From Lachnospiraceae bacterium (GTDB taxonomy: Bacteria; Bacillota; Clostridia; Lachnospirales; Lachnospiraceae), in contig JAILPU010000333.1 of the NCBI GenBank assembly GCA_024699395.1, forward strand, positions 1 to 6,838: DNA of 6,838 nucleotides, read 5' to 3'. Each line of letters starts with the position of its first letter. Position 1 is the stretch's first letter. A program made the translations under genes and the position numbers. A model generated the notes under the pieces. It saw nothing but the letters and a program-made list of their open reading frames with translations. It was not told where the DNA came from and searched no databases. Of this stretch, positions 5,982 through 6,838 are shown one piece after another.

Positions 5982-6838
5982 TCCAAAAAAAATAATCGCG
6001 GAGATTATAATAGCCCTGGTTTATTCCGCATTAACGGCTTTGATAGGGATAATCAAAGATTTTGATATCGTTATCACAGTACGTAACTGTATTATATCCT
6101 GCGCCCTTGTGCTTACCCTGGGGCATATGTACCGTCAGGAGTATATTTACGAAGACCTGCAGTACTCCAACATGCGTCACTATTATAGGTTTTGGGTATG
6201 TTTCGCAATTTGCGGTGCCGTAAGCTTTGTGCTGGTGTTTGTGCCACCTCTGGGCTGGCCCTTTCTGGGGATGTTTGTGGGGCTTTGTTTGTTCTCCGAT
6301 TCATTATGCGCCTGCGCCGGGGGTACGATGTTACTTTTCGTCACAGCATTAAATGCGGGATGTGACATGACAGTTGTGGCTGCTTACCTGATTGCAGGTT
6401 GTTTGGCTGTGTCTTTGTATAAACACATTGACGAGACCTTTAAGGTCTATATTCCCACAGTGCTCACTTTGGTTTGCCTGTCACTTTTGTTACTTGCGGT
6501 TTCCTTTATCCAGCTTAAAAGAACTCTTACATTTACGGATGTGGTTATACCCGGTATTAATGTGGTGGTTACAGGACTTTTGGTAATCTGGATACTCAGA
6601 ATGTTTTCGGGGCGTGTGGTTTTTTGCGACAGAGACAGGCTTTTGGAATTAAACGATACGGAAAATCCTCTTTTGATGGAATTGAAAAACACTTCTCAGA
6701 GGGCTTACTATATTTCCATACATACGGCTTATTTTTGCGAGAGAGTCGCCATGGCCTGCGGACTGGACAGTGATGTTTTGAAATGCGCCGCTTATTACCA
6801 TAAACTTGCCAAAGATACTTCATTTATGGAGGAAAACA
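5944..6838 (+). CDS. Multi-pass membrane protein with degenerate cytoplasmic HD domain, PgpH/7TM-HD-like; 3' end outside window
   Basis: 298 codons are visible and the frame is still open at the window end. A stop at 5935-5937 lies just upstream in frame, and ATG 5944 is the first start, 38 bases inside phoH, without a recognisable Shine-Dalgarno sequence. After a charged N-terminus (1-18), hydrophobic segments lie at about 18-37, 42-62, 82-102, 104-134 (perhaps two), 141-158, 168-190 and 200-221. The cytoplasmic part begins with LLELNDTENPLLMEL (233-247), which matches the start of the HD domain in the c-di-AMP phosphodiesterase PgpH (YqfF), the usual neighbour of phoH. Key residues differ: the family's Y-H-H-S-L is Y-Y-I-S-I here (255-259), and the HD pair in YYHDIGK is HK (H286, K287). 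There is no room between the first two membrane segments for the large extracellular 7TMR-HDED domain. Loss of c-di-AMP hydrolysis is inferred. The alternative is a distantly related HD protein. Confidence 0.8.
   Translation, partial: MEKRQEVREIRIDPKKIIAEIIIALVYSALTALIGIIKDFDIVITVRNCIISCALVLTLGHMYRQEYIYEDLQYSNMRHYYRFWVCFAICGAVSFVLVFVPPLGWPFLGMFVGLCLFSDSLCACAGGTMLLFVTALNAGCDMTVVAAYLIAGCLAVSLYKHIDETFKVYIPTVLTLVCLSLLLLAVSFIQLKRTLTFTDVVIPGINVVVTGLLVIWILRMFSGRVVFCDRDRLLELNDTENPLLMELKNTSQRAYYISIHTAYFCERVAMACGLDSDVLKCAAYYHKLAKDTSFMEEN

Noticed and set aside
6392..6586. 64-codon plus-strand frame inside the membrane-protein gene
   Set aside because: It is a shifted frame of a hydrophobic coding region; the overlapping frame from 5944 is longer and carries a recognisable domain.
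6799..6804. A frameshift or error as the cause of the HK motif
   Set aside because: The frame reads through with conserved-looking residues on both sides (AAYYH before, then LAK). A single-base error cannot turn an Asp codon into AAA, and a second ligand (His to Ile, 6712) is also changed.

Overview
The window is one dense block of same-strand (+) genes from what looks like a Firmicutes/Clostridia genome, most likely an anaerobe of the Lachnospiraceae type. This is inferred from the NfnAB electron-bifurcating transhydrogenase pair, a pyrimidine-nucleoside phosphorylase of low-GC Gram-positive type, a PhoH gene followed by a multi-pass membrane HD-domain gene, moderate GC content, frequent AGA (Arg) and CTT (Leu) codons, and strong purine-rich ribosome binding sites. 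No species can be named from the sequence alone.

Layout: positions 1-246 hold the 3' end of nfnA, whose start lies outside the window. nfnB follows (272-1654). After an AT-rich gap of 44 bases comes a membrane protein with an N-terminal zinc ribbon (1699-2553). It overlaps rlmH (2550-3029) by the four bases ATGA, and rlmH overlaps nth (3026-3658) in the same way. Then come pdp (3670-4974), phoH (4986-5981) and a multi-pass membrane protein with a C-terminal HD-like domain (5944 to beyond 6838). This last gene starts inside phoH and is cut by the window end. No stretch longer than 44 bases lacks a gene. I saw no RNA gene, mobile element, CRISPR array, convincing promoter or terminator.

Functionally there are three groups. 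NfnAB balances NADH, NADPH and ferredoxin pools. The tightly coupled zinc-ribbon/rlmH/nth trio combines an uncharacterised membrane protein with 23S rRNA methylation and base-excision repair. pdp/phoH/HD protein is the beginning of the widespread phoH-(7TM-HD)-ybeY-dgkA-(cdd)-era neighbourhood, concerned with RNA, ribosomes and envelope; the later members would lie past the right edge. The gaps are so short that much of the window may be co-transcribed.

The most unusual observation is in the last gene. It sits where the c-di-AMP phosphodiesterase PgpH (YqfF) is normally found and keeps the family's membrane-to-HD junction. However, it has no room for the large extracellular domain, and its HD motif reads HK, with an Ile where the first metal-binding His is expected. 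It may be a catalytically dead, repurposed receptor-like protein.
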